Below are positions 22,259 through 23,014 of a DNA stretch of 23,014 bases, piece after piece. The position numbers were made by a program, and so were the translations under genes. Location of the stretch: contig CALGAJ010000226.1 of NCBI GenBank assembly GCA_937951975.1, positions 1 to 23,014 of the forward strand. Direction: 5' to 3'. The first letter of the stretch is position 1. Each line of letters opens with the position of its first letter. The notes under the pieces are model-generated. The model worked only from the letters and a program-made list of their open reading frames with translations. It had not been told where the DNA came from and did not search any database. The stretch comes from an uncultured Desulfotignum sp. GTDB lineage: Bacteria; Desulfobacterota; Desulfobacteria; Desulfobacterales; Desulfobacteraceae.

Positions 22259-23014
22259 ATGGCGGAAACCTACCAGAAATGCCTTGAAAAAATCTATCAG
22301 CTGGGCCGGTTCGGTATCAAACTGGAACTGGACACCATCCAGAATATCCTGGCACGTCTGGGCCATCCTGAAAAAAAATATCTTTGTGTGCATGTGGCCG
22401 GTACCAACGGCAAAGGATCCACAGCCACCTATATGGCATCCATCTTACAGGCGGCCGGTTTTAAAACCGGTATATACACATCGCCTCATCTGGTCCGATT
22501 CAATGAACGGATCTGCATCAATGGACAGATGATTTCAGATGCGGACGTGGTTGCCGCTTACGAAGCTGTCAATGCCGCGGATATTGGAGACAGACCTGCC
22601 ACATTCTTTGAAATTGCCACTGCCATGGCTTTTTATTATTTTGCCGAACAACAGGTGGACTGGGCCGTGATTGAAACCGGTATGGGGGGGCGATTCGATG
22701 CCACCAATATCATCGAGCCTGCTGTCGGCGTGATCACCAACCTGTCCATTGAACACACCCAGTATCTGGGCACCACCATCCAGGCCCTGGCAACGGAAAA
22801 AGGCGGGATCATCAAACCGTTCACCCCGCTGGTCACCGGTGTCAGCCAGCGGTCGGGAATCCGCACCCTCAAGCAGATCGCCAAAGAAAAAAATGCACCG
22901 ATGTATCAGTACAAACAGGACTTTTTTGTCCGTAAAACCCCGAATAAACCCACGGTCACCTATCGGGGACTGAATTTTCGTATTCCAGACATTACCCCGC
23001 CCTTGCCCGGAGAT
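22259..23014 (+). CDS. folC: Folylpolyglutamate synthase / dihydrofolate synthase, 3'-truncated by window edge
   Basis: FolC adds glutamate to dihydropteroate and to tetrahydrofolate. I translated 252 codons by hand, open to the right edge; the full family length is about 420-440. The N-terminal Mur-ligase-like ATPase domain shows HVAGTNGKGSTATYMASIL (45-63, P-loop), TGIYTSPHLVRFNERI (69-84), FFEIATAMAFYYF (117-129), ETGMGGRFDATN (139-150) and ITNLSIEHTQYLG (158-170). A GTG at 22250 is in frame and would add three residues. No convincing ribosome site is seen for either start. It follows rpsU directly. Confidence 0.96.
   Translation, partial: MAETYQKCLEKIYQLGRFGIKLELDTIQNILARLGHPEKKYLCVHVAGTNGKGSTATYMASILQAAGFKTGIYTSPHLVRFNERICINGQMISDADVVAAYEAVNAADIGDRPATFFEIATAMAFYYFAEQQVDWAVIETGMGGRFDATNIIEPAVGVITNLSIEHTQYLGTTIQALATEKGGIIKPFTPLVTGVSQRSGIRTLKQIAKEKNAPMYQYKQDFFVRKTPNKPTVTYRGLNFRIPDITPPLPGD

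Noticed and set aside
1..23014. Search for mobile elements, CRISPR arrays, tRNA genes and attachment sites
   Set aside because: No transposase, phage gene, terminal inverted repeat pair, spaced direct repeats or tRNA-like cloverleaf was seen. The one recombinase has full XerC features and sits in its usual neighbourhood.

Overview
The window reads as a chromosomal segment of a Gram-negative, strictly anaerobic type of bacterium in the Desulfobacterota, most like the sulfate-reducing Desulfobacteraceae. This is inferred from family resemblance, not from a search. The main grounds are the adenylate kinase with its lineage-style LID segment, the xerC-hslV-hslU order, two lipoproteins, SPOR and minor-pilin genes, and a moderately GC-rich base composition judged by eye. 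Coding density is very high. Many neighbouring genes overlap by 1, 4 or 11 bases, and I see no tRNA, rRNA, insertion sequence, prophage or CRISPR array.

Layout. (1) Positions 1-15186 hold one long minus-strand block of sixteen genes. In transcription order these are four type IV pilus minor-pilin genes (fimT/gspH-like, pilV-like, a giant pilW-like gene and pilX-like), then a lipoprotein, coaBC, a uracil-DNA-glycosylase-like gene, xerC, hslV, hslU, argB, argD, argF, argH, a small FN3 lipoprotein and folK, which runs off the left edge. A candidate promoter in front of the first lipoprotein probably separates the pilin part from the housekeeping part. (2) A single plus-strand cold-shock gene (15467-15670) has a strong promoter, a long leader and a bidirectional terminator shared with rsmG. 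(3) Positions 15736-20914 hold a second minus-strand run: eno, pyrG, an alpha/beta hydrolase, a TPR-SPOR protein and rsmG. (4) Positions 21208-23014 hold adk, rpsU and folC on the plus strand, with folC cut by the right edge.

How the genes fit together. argB, argD, argF and argH cover four steps of arginine synthesis, but argG is not in its usual place between argF and argH. HslV and HslU form a two-part ATP-dependent protease, and XerC is the chromosome-dimer recombinase that commonly sits next to them. The pilin genes would encode the tip and priming complex of a type IV pilus or a related secretion filament. Most of the remaining genes are core metabolism or translation.

Most notable observations. 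The PilW-like minor pilin carries about 545 extra residues: three fibronectin-III-like domains, an Ig-like domain and a Cys-containing end, with no pilY1 nearby. The uracil-DNA-glycosylase-like protein appears to have lost both its iron-sulfur ligands and its catalytic loop. The cold-shock gene has an inverted repeat placed at the predicted 5' end of its transcript. Two terminators have a gene's stop codon inside the stem. No wholly new multi-gene system is evident. The modified minor-pilin cluster is the best candidate for unusual biology.
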